Position numbers and translations under genes: made by a program
Shown here: positions 16,661-26,033 of the stretch, piece by piece
Position numbering within the stretch: position 1 is the stretch's first letter
Layout: each line of letters begins with the position of its first letter
From: an uncultured Aquimarina sp.
GTDB lineage: Bacteria; Bacteroidota; Bacteroidia; Flavobacteriales; Flavobacteriaceae
Reading direction: 5' to 3'
DNA: 64,000 nucleotides
Assembly: GCA_947498455.1 (NCBI GenBank)
Contig: CANMKK010000015.1
Coordinates: forward strand, 49,772-113,771
The notes under the pieces: model-generated
Seen by the model: the letters and a program-made list of their open reading frames with translations, nothing else
Database searches by the model: none
What the model was told of the DNA's origin: nothing

Positions 16661-18430
16661 ATGGCGCTACAAACTACTACTCAAATATTCGTATCAGGAA
16701 CACCTATCCAGTCCTATGTAAGTCTAAAATTACTACAAGAAATCGATGCGCATCATGACTTAGAATTAGTATGCAGAACAGACGTTGTAGAGAAATTATC
16801 ACAAGAATTGATTGGAGATAGTAAAGAATATCTAGGAGGTATTATTACCATAAAGATAAGTTCTATATCTGATTTTGGAGGCTACAAAGAATTAGAATTT
16901 AAAGGAGTAGTAACCAAAGTTGTGGGAACAAAAGGTTTTCATCAATCTAGTGGTGATCTCGTAACCTTAGAAGCAAAAAGTGCTTCTATCTTGTCTGATG
17001 ATGGAGGACATTATGCTTCTTTCAATGATGTTAATCTTTCGGAAATATTGGAACAGACATTTCAAGAATATGATAAAGGTAAATTGGGAACTAAGTTCGC
17101 TCCAGTATCTTCGGATACTATTCATTATTCTGTACAACACAATCAAAGTGCGTTTAATTATGCTAGTAGATTGGCAGCATATCATAATGAGTGGTTTTAT
17201 TATGATGGAAAAAAACTTGTTTTTGGTAGTCCAAGCGATGAGGAAACAGAACTTTCGTATGGTATAGATCTACAAAAATTCTCCTTGGAGTTAAGTTCTA
17301 TTGCCAATTCATTTGATTACTTTACCAATGATTATCTTACGGATGAAGTTCATCAAAAAAGTAGTACAGAAGTAGCTATTCCATCAGAAGGATATCATGG
17401 GTTTACAGATACTAAATCAAAAGAATTATTTAGCAAGCAAACACAAGTGTATCATAACCTCTATAATGATACCTCTATAAAACGAAGATTAGATGCTCAA
17501 GTGGAGCAATACACTAAAGCTCGTGCTATGCAGCAGGTTATAGCCAAAGGTTCTTCTGATAATCCAGGAGTTAATCTTGGGGAGGTAATTAAAATCAAAG
17601 GACATGGCACCTTTAGAATTATAAAAATCACTCATACCAATATTGAAGGGGGTTCTTATAAAAATACTTTTGAAGCAGTTGATGCCAATTTTACGGCATA
17701 TCCTAAAATGGATATGAATAGATATCCAAAAAGTGATGTTCAAATAGCTAAGGTTATGGAAAATAATGATCCTGATGGGCTTTCTAGAATCAAAGTGCAG
17801 TTCCCTTGGCAAAAACCAATAGGAGAAACAACGCCTTGGTTACGTATGATGACACCTCACGCAGGATCAGATAAGGGGTTTCATTTTATACCGGAAATTA
17901 ACGAAGAAGTAATCGTTAATTTTGAAGGAGGAAATGCAGAAAAACCATTTGTATTGGGAACAATGTACAATGGTTCAGCACAACCAAATAGCTGGCAAAG
18001 TGATAGTAATAATATCAAAGCGATAAGGACTAGAGCAGGACATACCATTAAATTGGATGACACGCAAGGCGCAGAAATGATTACCATTACTGATAAAAAC
18101 CAAAATATGATCCAAATTGATACCGTAGGAGAAAGTATTTTGATTTCTGCTCCAGAGAATATAAGTATTGTTGCCAAAAATATTGATATTTCTGCCAGTG
18201 AAAGCCTTACAATGGCTGCATCAGAAAATATGAGTATCTCAGCAGGAGAAGAATACTCATTAACTTCCCAAAATATGATCCAACAGGCAGAAGAAGATAT
18301 TTCAATAGAATCCAGAACGATAGAAGCGAATGCCCAAAGAGTAAGAGTAGATAGTACTGATGAAAACCTTGAGCTTGCCAGTGGTAAACAGGTAGATGTG
18401 CAGAGTAACGAAAAAGTAAAACTTTTCTAA
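16661..18430 (+). CDS. vgrG: type VI secretion system spike protein VgrG
   Basis: Trimeric tip of the contractile T6SS needle, which carries effectors into target cells. The 589-residue product follows the Bacteroidota VgrG plan: a gp27-like base (about 1-340), a gp5 OB-fold (about 355-450, with IAKVMENNDPDGLSRIKVQFPW and EEVIVNFEGGNAEKPFVLGTMYNG), and a C-terminal beta-prism of repeated short strands (ITITDKNQNMIQIDTVGESILISAPENISIVAKNIDISASE). No toxin domain is fused to it; cargo comes from the PAAR-like effector two genes down. No sheath, Hcp or baseplate genes were seen in the window, so this is an auxiliary VgrG that would use an apparatus encoded elsewhere. Confidence 0.93.
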   Translation: MALQTTTQIFVSGTPIQSYVSLKLLQEIDAHHDLELVCRTDVVEKLSQELIGDSKEYLGGIITIKISSISDFGGYKELEFKGVVTKVVGTKGFHQSSGDLVTLEAKSASILSDDGGHYASFNDVNLSEILEQTFQEYDKGKLGTKFAPVSSDTIHYSVQHNQSAFNYASRLAAYHNEWFYYDGKKLVFGSPSDEETELSYGIDLQKFSLELSSIANSFDYFTNDYLTDEVHQKSSTEVAIPSEGYHGFTDTKSKELFSKQTQVYHNLYNDTSIKRRLDAQVEQYTKARAMQQVIAKGSSDNPGVNLGEVIKIKGHGTFRIIKITHTNIEGGSYKNTFEAVDANFTAYPKMDMNRYPKSDVQIAKVMENNDPDGLSRIKVQFPWQKPIGETTPWLRMMTPHAGSDKGFHFIPEINEEVIVNFEGGNAEKPFVLGTMYNGSAQPNSWQSDSNNIKAIRTRAGHTIKLDDTQGAEMITITDKNQNMIQIDTVGESILISAPENISIVAKNIDISASESLTMAASENMSISAGEEYSLTSQNMIQQAEEDISIESRTIEANAQRVRVDSTDENLELASGKQVDVQSNEKVKLF

Positions 18431-18441
18431 AGTAGTATGCT

Positions 18442-19299
18442 ATGCGTTTATCTTTTCTTAACGAAGAAGAACAAAAATATCACATCTCACCCAGTCATTG
18501 GGATGAACCCGTATGGTATAAAGTGACTGTAAAAGACACAACTTATTTTCCTTCTAAAAAAGTAAATACAATAACGTATAGGATAAAAGTTCATTGTCAT
18601 AAGGATGGAGAACGACCAAGGTATACCTATCGATTAGAAAAGCAAGCTATACAGATCAATTACACCCAATCAACCAGTACATTTGATCAAATAACATTGA
18701 GAATAGCTGATGTTTTTAATACATTAGAATATCAAGTAGGACATTCGGGAGCCTTACATGAATTATTAAATTTTTCTGAAATCAAACAAAAATGGGAGGT
18801 TGAGAAAAAAAAGCTTCTGAAAGAATTTCAAGGCAAGACAGTGCAACAATATTTAGCACTAACAGATGCATCCATTACAGAAGAAATATTGCCCATTCGA
18901 CTTAAAAGAGATCCTTTTTTGATGAGCTATTTTGGACCTTATTACAATGATATCAGTACTACTGAGCCACAACTGATCGCTCAGGACTATTTTGCAGGAC
19001 ACACTATACGATATCCGCTTCAGCAAAAACAATACAAAGAAACTGATGGCAATTTACTAGTAAAAGGAACAGGCTATGGGGTAATAACGGTAGCACAGGA
19101 GCAAGCTATTTTTGACCATCTGGTAAAAAAAGGCTGGTTGTCTAAGGATACACAAAACAAAAAAACAGTTGCAACGTTACAAAATAAGGTAACTCTTGAT
19201 GCCATAACCGGACAAATTAAACATTGTACTACCGAGCAACTGCTAGTAATAGCATCTCAAAACGTAAAAACATCAATAACCACCATAGAAAAGGAATAA
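18442..19299 (+). CDS. putative T6SS effector adaptor/chaperone
   Basis: A 285-residue protein, 11 bases after vgrG and 2 bases before the effector gene. The N-terminal half is beta-rich (FPSKKVNTITYRIKVHCHKDGERPRYTYRLEKQAIQINYTQ), the centre helical (KQKWEVEKKKLLKEFQGKTVQQYLAL), and the last part helical. No family is recognised. Its place between spike and effector suggests a role in loading that effector, as in other vgrG-adaptor-effector units; this is inference from position only. Confidence 0.6.
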   Translation: MRLSFLNEEEQKYHISPSHWDEPVWYKVTVKDTTYFPSKKVNTITYRIKVHCHKDGERPRYTYRLEKQAIQINYTQSTSTFDQITLRIADVFNTLEYQVGHSGALHELLNFSEIKQKWEVEKKKLLKEFQGKTVQQYLALTDASITEEILPIRLKRDPFLMSYFGPYYNDISTTEPQLIAQDYFAGHTIRYPLQQKQYKETDGNLLVKGTGYGVITVAQEQAIFDHLVKKGWLSKDTQNKKTVATLQNKVTLDAITGQIKHCTTEQLLVIASQNVKTSITTIEKE

Positions 19300-19301
19300 G
19301 T

Positions 19302-22300
19302 ATGTTTTCAGCCCTAAAAAAAATATTTACAGACCCAAATAATGAAACAAATAACAATGCAGCTGATGGTGCTTCATCTAGTGATACTCCTGAAGGTACA
19401 GACGATGAAAATAATGAGGATACATCCAATACATCAGCAGCAAAAACAATTGTTTGCCAAGGTGGGAAATGTAGTTGCAATCAAAGTGAGACCCCTACTC
19501 AGATCCCTTTAAAAGTTACTACCCAGTCAAAATTTTATATCAATGATGAAAATGGTAGTGATAAATTGATCGCTAGTACCATGGAGCTTGGGCAACCCTT
19601 TGATGCACCATTTTTTGGCAAATGTAAACTGCAACCCAGCGGAAGCTCTTTTCTACCCTGTCAGCCTGCTATTACCCAATGGCAAAAACCTTATGAGAAT
19701 GTAGAGCTTGCTAATGGAGGAAAAATTCTTACCGAAGACTCTACAGCGATGTGCGCCATTGGAGGGATGATAAAAATAGAAGATCACGGTCAAGATCCTG
19801 TCCAAGTAAATGAAGCCCAGATACAAAATGGTACACTAGCAGTAACGACTTTACTAAATCCTATGATTACCGAAGCAGATTTAGAAATACTTGCAGGAGG
19901 AGGATTTGATGGCGATACTACCGATGATACAGGGGCTTCTGTAAAAAAAATCACCACTATAGATAGCAAAACAAAATATATAAAAGACCAATGGATCAGT
20001 TTTAAAGTTTCAAAATGGTATAATGAGAATGCTGCCGATAAGGATAAGGTAAACTGGGTAGTATATGATGATGCAGGAGAAACGCTACATACTTATCAGG
20101 ACAAAGGGGAGCTATTGGATGTTCGTTTTTCAGAAGATGGCACATACAAAGTAGAAGCCTATGGTGGTAGTGCTGGAGGTACAAAGGCAGCTACCTATAC
20201 AGTAACCATCAAAAAACCAGAATTAAACAGTGTTGATAAAAATGTAGCCGCAAAAATACGACCAGGAGAACAAGCTACGTTTACACTAGCCGTTGATATG
20301 CCCGAGGTATTAGATGTCGCAACAGTAGAAGATGTACAGTGGGCTGTTTACAAATCTACCAATAAAGGAAGAACGTATACGGAAACCGTAGAAAATGCCG
20401 TCGCAGGAAATACATATAAAGAAACCGTAACCTTTGCCGAAAAAGGATATTATAAAATTAAAGCTACCAGAGAAGAGAAAACAGTAGAAACTACCTTACG
20501 GGTAGGATTAAATGGGGTCACCATGATACAACTGGATAAAACCTCTATGCGTACCCATAATGATACCATCAAATTGAAAGTACCTGATAATGCCTACAGT
20601 ATCAAACCTCCTACAGCAGAAGAAAAGCAAGCCATAAAATGGGTGGTATATGACAGTGCTTTTAATGAAGTAACAGCATTAAGTGGTACTACAGGAGAAA
20701 CATTTGAGTTTTCTGATCATACAACAGAAGGAGATTATTATGTAGAAGCTTATATGAACACTAGTGAGATTGGTCGTATTAAAAAAGGAAAAACCTCTAG
20801 CTGTATCAAAAAAGTAACGGTGACCACTCCTAGCGTAAAAAGAATGGAGTGGACAGATAGCAAAGGAAGATACAAAACAACCTGCGGCTTTGATGAAGAA
20901 GTATATGTGAAACTTAAACTAGAAGCGTTTAATGACCAAAAGATTAAACTAAAGTTTTATAACATCCAAAAAGACAGCAGTAAAACCACTATTGCAGAAA
21001 CAAGGGCTATAAAAGTAGACAATAAAGGTGAGGTACATTATAAAATCAAGTTTGATAAAAACACCTATAAAGAAAAACTGACCAATGGTTCGCAAAAAGG
21101 AGCAGGATATGTGGTGTATGAGGTATTGCCCGATGATGATAAAGAAGTCATAAAGCATGCCAAAGCAGGAATGTCACATTTTGAACATGGAATGAAAATC
21201 AATGTAAAATCAAAAGCTGCTATTTCGGGAATCTTTTTTGAAAAATCTGATAAACGAGTACGTAATGTACTTTTTGATGATACGATTAGCTGCCATATTA
21301 AGAGCTATAACCTGATCGGTAAAACGGTAACGATTCATCTATACCGTTATGATAAAGCTTTATGGGCGGATTTTCTTAATCCAGACGATACCGTAAACAG
21401 TTATACTGCTACTATAGATAGTGAAGGCAAAGCTTCTTTTGATATTTGTATAGAAAAGAAATGGAATGGTTGGGTAGGCACCAGAGAAACTTTTTATATA
21501 GAAGTAGATGATGTGCCGTGGTATAGTAAAGCGATACGAACACAAGGGGTTATTGTTGGATTTACAAAAAAAGATAAACTGCAGAATCAAGTAAATCCTG
21601 TGGTGGTGGAGCAAAGTACTTTTAAGAAAAAAAACACCAAATGTATTCGATGTGAAACAGATTTAATTACATTAGATTTAGAAAAAGTATTAGACGCTCA
21701 CGGTGGAGATTTACCTCTAAGCAATAAATATGGAAAAAGAGTATTTGATTACTTACCCGATTTAAATAAATATATGAAAGAATTTGGGATCAATGATAAT
21801 TGTAGAAGAAGAGGACATTTTCTTGGTCAGGTAGCGAAAGAAACTGGTTTTTGGAGTTATAATGAAGATTTTGTTTATAATGCTAGTAAGTTAAAATCTA
21901 CTTTTGGTAATTTTAAAACAACAGAAGGTAAGCAAAAAGCGGATGATTGGGGAAAAACCTCGAGTAAGAATGCAGATGAAGTAGAAATAGCTAATTGGGC
22001 ATACGCTAAGGGTAGTAAAGCAACAGAGCTTGGTAATGAACAGGTTACCGATGATGATTGGGGAAATGAAAACCATGATGGTTATAAATATAGAGGTAGA
22101 GGTCTCGTACAATTGACAGGGAAGTCCAATTATAAAGCCTTTCAGAAATGGTATGATAAGAAAAAGAATAAGTATAGTTGGCCGAATTATAATTTTGAAA
22201 CGAATCCAGAAAAAGTAACCGAGCATTCACTTATAGTTGCACTATCAGCAATTTATTTTTGGGATAAAAATAATATGAATTTGAAAGCAGATATGGGAGA

Positions 22301-23174
22301 AAAAGAAACCGACGTGCTTAGAATTAGTAATATTATTAATAGTGGAGAAAGTGATGCCAAAAAATTAGTACGATACGAGAATTTTGTTGCAGCTCTTAAT
22401 CAGGTACGAGAAAACAGTGATTGTACAATTATTAACTATACTCCACCAGAGGATGCAGGTTACTATGTCTTTAAAGATGGTACTATAAAATATATCGCCG
22501 GAGGAAAAGAGATCAACTATTATGTAGAAACAGAAGAAGGAAATAACACCTTTAAAAAAGTTGCTACATTAACCAAAAATGGATATGGGATGGTAAAGTT
22601 TCCTGAAACAGGTGATGGATTTGGTAGTTATAGCAATGGGGATATAGGAGGGATTGATCATAATGCCAAAAAAAGAAAGTCTGGTCAAACTATCTATACA
22701 ACAACAGAATACCAAGGTAAAGGAGATCGATATTTATTACCTAGAACGGCCGCTTGCCTGTTTGGTATGGCTAGTGAATTAGGAGTTTTAGGGTATATAG
22801 TAGATTTTGGAGATATGTCATCAGAAAATGGAAGTGATCCTGGCAAACCTGGGAGTCATCATAGTGGTCATGGTCACCTAGGAAAAAGAATTGGATTAGA
22901 TGTTGATTTTAGATATGTTAATTCTAGTAAGAAAAGTGTTAGAGGTGAATTCACGGAGTCTTGGTTTAATTTTGATAAAAACAAAAAGATTTTTGAAGTT
23001 GCAAAAAAGTATAATTTTGGAAAAAACTATACCACTAAAACTAATTCGGTAGATTTAACTGTAGTTGAAGGAACTAGACATTCTAGTCATCATGATGATC
23101 ATGGGCATTTAGGACTCAATACTAGTTTTAGTGCTATAAAAATAGATACAATTAATGTTAATAAAGTTGAGTAG
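19302..23174 (+). CDS. PAAR-like (DUF4280) T6SS effector with two peptidoglycan hydrolase-like domains
   Basis: A 1290-residue putative cell-wall-degrading effector. Order: Asp/Asn/Thr-rich N-terminus; a Cys-rich PAAR-like DUF4280 domain (about 48-165, CQGGKCSC ... FFGKCKLQPSG ... MCAIGGMIKI) that would cap the VgrG tip; a long series of Ig-like beta modules (about 200-770) with repeated VxWVVYDxA motifs; a GH19/lysozyme-like domain (about 795-1040) with the candidate acid Glu in AKETGFWSYN and the GRGLVQLTGKSNY motif; and a C-terminal LAS/MepA-like metallopeptidase domain (about 1105-1285) with HGHLGKRIGLDVDF and HHDDHGHLGL as zinc ligands. The start at 19302 follows the upstream stop by 2 bases. 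It should cut both glycan strands and peptide cross-links. Confidence 0.85.
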   Translation: MFSALKKIFTDPNNETNNNAADGASSSDTPEGTDDENNEDTSNTSAAKTIVCQGGKCSCNQSETPTQIPLKVTTQSKFYINDENGSDKLIASTMELGQPFDAPFFGKCKLQPSGSSFLPCQPAITQWQKPYENVELANGGKILTEDSTAMCAIGGMIKIEDHGQDPVQVNEAQIQNGTLAVTTLLNPMITEADLEILAGGGFDGDTTDDTGASVKKITTIDSKTKYIKDQWISFKVSKWYNENAADKDKVNWVVYDDAGETLHTYQDKGELLDVRFSEDGTYKVEAYGGSAGGTKAATYTVTIKKPELNSVDKNVAAKIRPGEQATFTLAVDMPEVLDVATVEDVQWAVYKSTNKGRTYTETVENAVAGNTYKETVTFAEKGYYKIKATREEKTVETTLRVGLNGVTMIQLDKTSMRTHNDTIKLKVPDNAYSIKPPTAEEKQAIKWVVYDSAFNEVTALSGTTGETFEFSDHTTEGDYYVEAYMNTSEIGRIKKGKTSSCIKKVTVTTPSVKRMEWTDSKGRYKTTCGFDEEVYVKLKLEAFNDQKIKLKFYNIQKDSSKTTIAETRAIKVDNKGEVHYKIKFDKNTYKEKLTNGSQKGAGYVVYEVLPDDDKEVIKHAKAGMSHFEHGMKINVKSKAAISGIFFEKSDKRVRNVLFDDTISCHIKSYNLIGKTVTIHLYRYDKALWADFLNPDDTVNSYTATIDSEGKASFDICIEKKWNGWVGTRETFYIEVDDVPWYSKAIRTQGVIVGFTKKDKLQNQVNPVVVEQSTFKKKNTKCIRCETDLITLDLEKVLDAHGGDLPLSNKYGKRVFDYLPDLNKYMKEFGINDNCRRRGHFLGQVAKETGFWSYNEDFVYNASKLKSTFGNFKTTEGKQKADDWGKTSSKNADEVEIANWAYAKGSKATELGNEQVTDDDWGNENHDGYKYRGRGLVQLTGKSNYKAFQKWYDKKKNKYSWPNYNFETNPEKVTEHSLIVALSAIYFWDKNNMNLKADMGEKETDVLRISNIINSGESDAKKLVRYENFVAALNQVRENSDCTIINYTPPEDAGYYVFKDGTIKYIAGGKEINYYVETEEGNNTFKKVATLTKNGYGMVKFPETGDGFGSYSNGDIGGIDHNAKKRKSGQTIYTTTEYQGKGDRYLLPRTAACLFGMASELGVLGYIVDFGDMSSENGSDPGKPGSHHSGHGHLGKRIGLDVDFRYVNSSKKSVRGEFTESWFNFDKNKKIFEVAKKYNFGKNYTTKTNSVDLTVVEGTRHSSHHDDHGHLGLNTSFSAIKIDTINVNKVE

Positions 23175-23190
23175 ATTAAATTATTTTATT

Positions 23191-24021
23191 ATGACTAATA
23201 TCGTTTTACTAGTTCTGACTTCTGTTTTATTTATACAATGTAAGGATACTCCTGAAAAAGTCTTAAATAGTCAAGTTGACCCAATAACAATTAGTAAAAA
23301 TCAGCCATTAGACTCCATTTCTCAATCAAAAGGAAAACCAGTTCAAGCTAAAGATACAATTTTAGTTAAGTTAAATAGCTTAGAGGTAATTATCAGTTTG
23401 AACAAAGATGAAAAAGAAGACTTTTCGATTGAATATGACAAACTGATAAGTTACGACAAACATGAGGCTAGAAATATATATGAGAAAAGAGATACTGTTA
23501 TTATAAATAGTGAGTATTCAGAAATGACTGGTATTTCTAATTTGAGTAATAAAAAACTGTCTTTTAATATAACAAAAGACTTAAAAGCTAACGTTACTTA
23601 TATTATAGGTGTAAGCTATGGTTTCGATAAGCTTGGAGAAGATATGCCTCCCAAAATCAATGAATATTCATATGAGGTTAAAGATTCCGTTTTTTTAGAT
23701 CTGTCCTCAACAAATAGCTTGATTACTAAAAGTGAGAAAGGATTAGAACTTTTGATTAAGAATAAACATTTTAAAGAAATACGAAAGAATATTTATAGAA
23801 ATAAAAATGAATTATATACAGATCTAATTAATGATAAATCTTCAATTTATTATAAAGATGAGTATTATCGAAATTCAATGGAAGAATTCTTGTCCAAAGA
23901 GATGAGTGATTTTGAAACATTAGAGGATTTAGATGCATCAATACAGGTTGCATTTATAGTAATTGAGTTTAAAGGAAAAACAAAAGAAGGTAAAGATTTT
24001 ACGGAGTATTTGGGTGGTTAA
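23191..24021 (+). CDS. lipoprotein, probable immunity protein of the effector
   Basis: A 276-residue lipoprotein: signal segment MTNIVLLVLTSVLFIQC with lipidated Cys17, a Ser/Lys/Asp-rich linker, then a mixed fold (LVKLNSLEVIISLNKDEKEDFSIEYD ... FLSKEMSDFETLEDLDASIQVAFIVIEFKGKT). The start is 17 bases after the effector stop; an upstream in-frame start inside the effector gene is less likely because it spoils the signal peptide. A periplasm-facing lipoprotein directly after a peptidoglycan-hydrolase effector is the expected place for immunity. No named family recognised. Confidence 0.7.
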   Translation: MTNIVLLVLTSVLFIQCKDTPEKVLNSQVDPITISKNQPLDSISQSKGKPVQAKDTILVKLNSLEVIISLNKDEKEDFSIEYDKLISYDKHEARNIYEKRDTVIINSEYSEMTGISNLSNKKLSFNITKDLKANVTYIIGVSYGFDKLGEDMPPKINEYSYEVKDSVFLDLSSTNSLITKSEKGLELLIKNKHFKEIRKNIYRNKNELYTDLINDKSSIYYKDEYYRNSMEEFLSKEMSDFETLEDLDASIQVAFIVIEFKGKTKEGKDFTEYLGG

Positions 24022-24163
24022 ATTTTAGTCAATTCTTTTCCTAATCTAACGATATTCAAAACCAAATACACAGCAGAAAGAACTTTTAAAAACTGTTGTT
24101 ATGTAGTTCTTATTCGATGTGTTTTCTATTGCTCTATTCATAATCCTACGTTTTAATTAAGCA

Positions 24164-24400
24164 TTAAAGCCGATGGGCATCTCTTAGCTTTTTCGTGGCA
24201 GCAACTACTTCAGCATATTCTTTGATAATGTATTTTGAAATAAACAGAATTCCGTATAATGCACCTACAACTACCACACCTTTTACAATAGGGCTTTTTA
24301 GAAGTTCTTTGGATTGATTTACCATAGTTTCCCTTATTGGCTTATTTGGGAGTTGCTTGCTTTGAGCCCTTTTTCTTCTTATTATTTTTCTTCTTTCCAT
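24164..24400 (-). CDS. small single-pass membrane protein, hypothetical
   Basis: 78 residues with a very basic N-terminus (MERRKIIRRKRAQSKQ), one transmembrane helix at about 40-60 (VKGVVVVGALYGILFISKYII) and a basic helical tail. By the positive-inside rule the N-terminus should be cytoplasmic. It faces the effector operon and is followed by 140 non-coding bases. Function unknown. Confidence 0.5.
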   Translation of the reverse strand: MERRKIIRRKRAQSKQLPNKPIRETMVNQSKELLKSPIVKGVVVVGALYGILFISKYIIKEYAEVVAATKKLRDAHRL

Positions 24401-24653
24401 AAGGTTTAAATATTATTAATTTTTGTGCAGTCAAACTGAATCGTATTAAAAATTGATTCCTTCTTTATACCAGAGAGTTGATGTCGAAGATGTTTTAGAG
24501 AATTGACTACGATGAAGTACATGGAAATTTCTGAAAAATAAATTGTTTATCCAAGCCAAAAGAACATCTAAACGTTTGTAAACGGAACCTATCGTTGCGT
24601 AAAATTATTCTTAAAAAAACACAAATTATTTCGTTTCCCTTTATTGTAAGGAC

Positions 24654-24670
24654 TTCCCAATTTATACCCC
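24654..24670. repeat. 17 bp direct repeat, copy 1
   Basis: TTCCCAATTTATACCCC, identical to 25332-25348; the following bases are also similar (TAATAAATTAA here, CTATTAATTAA there). The copies are 678 bases apart and flank the first block of the 25-26 base array. Confidence 0.8.
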
Positions 24671-25021
24671 TAATAAATTAACTATACTAAAACTGTAGTA
24701 AAAAAAGTTATGAAAATAATTTTCAGATAAATTCGACTTTACGCTTGCATAATCAGTACTAAGCAGTTTATAGCTAAAACTTGTTTTAAGAGCTTTTTAG
24801 GGCTTTAATCCTTTTGGTCTGCAAACTATATGGATTAAGTTTTTAATAACGCATAAACGCTTTAATTTTCGGTTAACAATTCATTGTGAATCATATTCAA
24901 TGAATTTTGTGAAAATATAGTTTTCTACTTTACAATCCATTGAAAGTTGCTTTTTCTCGCTTTTAATTTGCGAGATGTTGCAAGTAATTTTCTAGTTTTT
25001 AATATTACCATAACGAAACTT

Positions 25022-25200
25022 TTCCTTAGGGAAAAGTTGCAGCTCACTCCTATAGGAAATACTTGAAGTCATTGCTATAGTAAAAAGTTACGTGTCATCC
25101 TTATAGGAAATACTTGAAGTCGTCGCTATAGTAAAGAGTTATGTGTTATCCCTACAGAGAAAAGTTGTGTCTCATTCCTGTAGGGAAAACTTCTCTATTC
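25022..25200. repeat. iteron-like array, block 1 (seven 25-26 bp units)
   Basis: Seven contiguous degenerate units: 25022-25046, 25047-25071, 25072-25097, 25098-25122, 25123-25148, 25149-25174 and 25175-25200. Shared core: CTATAG or CTNTAGG, then AAA, then a TTG/TTA and a T-rich end with TCA. Two unit types alternate (CCTATAGGAAATACTTGAAG and GCTATAGTAAAAAGTTA), so the second to fifth units form two near-identical 50-51 base pairs. There are no unrelated spacers, so it is not a CRISPR array, and the 25-26 base period is not a codon multiple, so it is not coding. Confidence 0.8.
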
Positions 25201-25331
25201 TATAAACAAGAGATGTACCGTGTTACCTATGAAAATGTTAATTTTCCCATGAAAACAAGTTTTATTTTATTTAATACGCAAAATGTTAGTTCTTTATAAG
25301 CGTTTTGTTCTCAGAGCAATTATAATCATCA

Positions 25332-25348
25332 TTCCCAATTTATACCCC
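25332..25348. repeat. 17 bp direct repeat, copy 2
   Basis: TTCCCAATTTATACCCC, identical to 24654-24670. It lies between the two blocks of the iteron-like array. Confidence 0.8.
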
Positions 25349-25429
25349 CTATTAATTAATCGTTCTTTTTGTATTTTTTTTGACCTGTGAGATATTTAAA
25401 GAATTCTCTTGTTTTTTTTAATTCAAATC

Positions 25430-25533
25430 TTCTATGTAGTAAATACTCGAAATCATTGTTATAGTAAAAATTAATAGTTAACTTCTGTGAGGAATAGTTG
25501 TATCTCGTCCATGTCAGGAAAAGCTTATTTACT
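25430..25533. repeat. iteron-like array, block 2 (four 26 bp units)
   Basis: Four more diverged units: 25430-25455, 25456-25481, 25482-25507 and 25508-25533. The first two repeat the alternating pair seen in block 1 (TAGTAAATACTCGAAATCA then TTATAGTAAAAATTA). The last unit overlaps the stop codon and final codons of the adjacent HTH gene. Confidence 0.65.
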
Positions 25534-25803
25534 TTTTCTAGCCACTTCCAGAAGTTCAGATTTATAAAAAAATATTGATCTTCCAATTTGGTAATAAGGA
25601 ACTTTACCGTGTTTTTTCCAACTTATTAAACTGGTGATAGAAATACCTAAAAATTGTGCAGCTTCTTTTTGAGTTAATCTATCATTTTTAATATCCGTAA
25701 ATGATTGTGAGAGTATTTCTGTTTTTCGAATTTCTTCGATTACCAATCGAACTGCTTTTTTAAGATCTTCTCTGTTATGTGTATAAATCGATATTTTTTT
25801 CAT
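25525..25803 (-). CDS. excisionase-like helix-turn-helix protein
   Basis: A 92-residue protein. Residues 43-88 (LTQKEAAQFLGISITSLISWKKHGKVPYYQIGRSIFFYKSELLEVARKSK) are a clear HTH_17/MerR-type winged helix of the sort found in excisionases and element-encoded regulators in Bacteroidota; the N-terminal 40 residues are helical. Its 3' end touches the repeat array, which makes the array a candidate binding target. Function in excision, replication or transcription control of the element is inference. Confidence 0.8.
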   Translation of the reverse strand: MKKISIYTHNREDLKKAVRLVIEEIRKTEILSQSFTDIKNDRLTQKEAAQFLGISITSLISWKKHGKVPYYQIGRSIFFYKSELLEVARKSK

Positions 25804-26033
25804 GATAAAAATATTTTAAGATAAACAACAATCAATATCGGGGAAATTACAACTTACTCAAAAGAATTTGTAAATTTGAGATAACACCATTTGTATACTC
25901 TTAAATTTCAATACAGAATATTTTTATAACTCATTATATAGATTTTAAACTAAATTAGTTCAAATGAAGATAGTTACACTATACTTAGATTAGCTTAAAT
26001 TATCAAGATTAATTAGCGATATACTCCTAATAA

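Larger units (their letters stand above)
24401..25524. other. 1.1 kb gene-poor region carrying repeats
   Basis: No supported gene over about 1.1 kb, although the flanks are densely coding. It contains a 17-base direct repeat (24654 and 25332), an array of 25-26 base units (25022-25200 and 25430-25533), and a small hairpin (CTCGC ... GCGAG near 24956-24974). The content suggests a control, replication, transfer or recombination region rather than decayed genes. Confidence 0.6.

Noticed and set aside
16661..24021. Complete type VI secretion system
   Set aside because: Only VgrG, a putative adaptor, effector and immunity genes were seen; no sheath, Hcp, baseplate or ClpV genes in the window.
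25022..25200. Possible CRISPR array
   Set aside because: Units are contiguous and degenerate, with no unique spacers of constant length, and no cas genes are present.
25356..25586. 76-codon minus-strand frame
   Set aside because: It overlaps both the iteron-like block 2 and the start of the excisionase-like gene in another frame; its sequence reflects the non-coding repeats.
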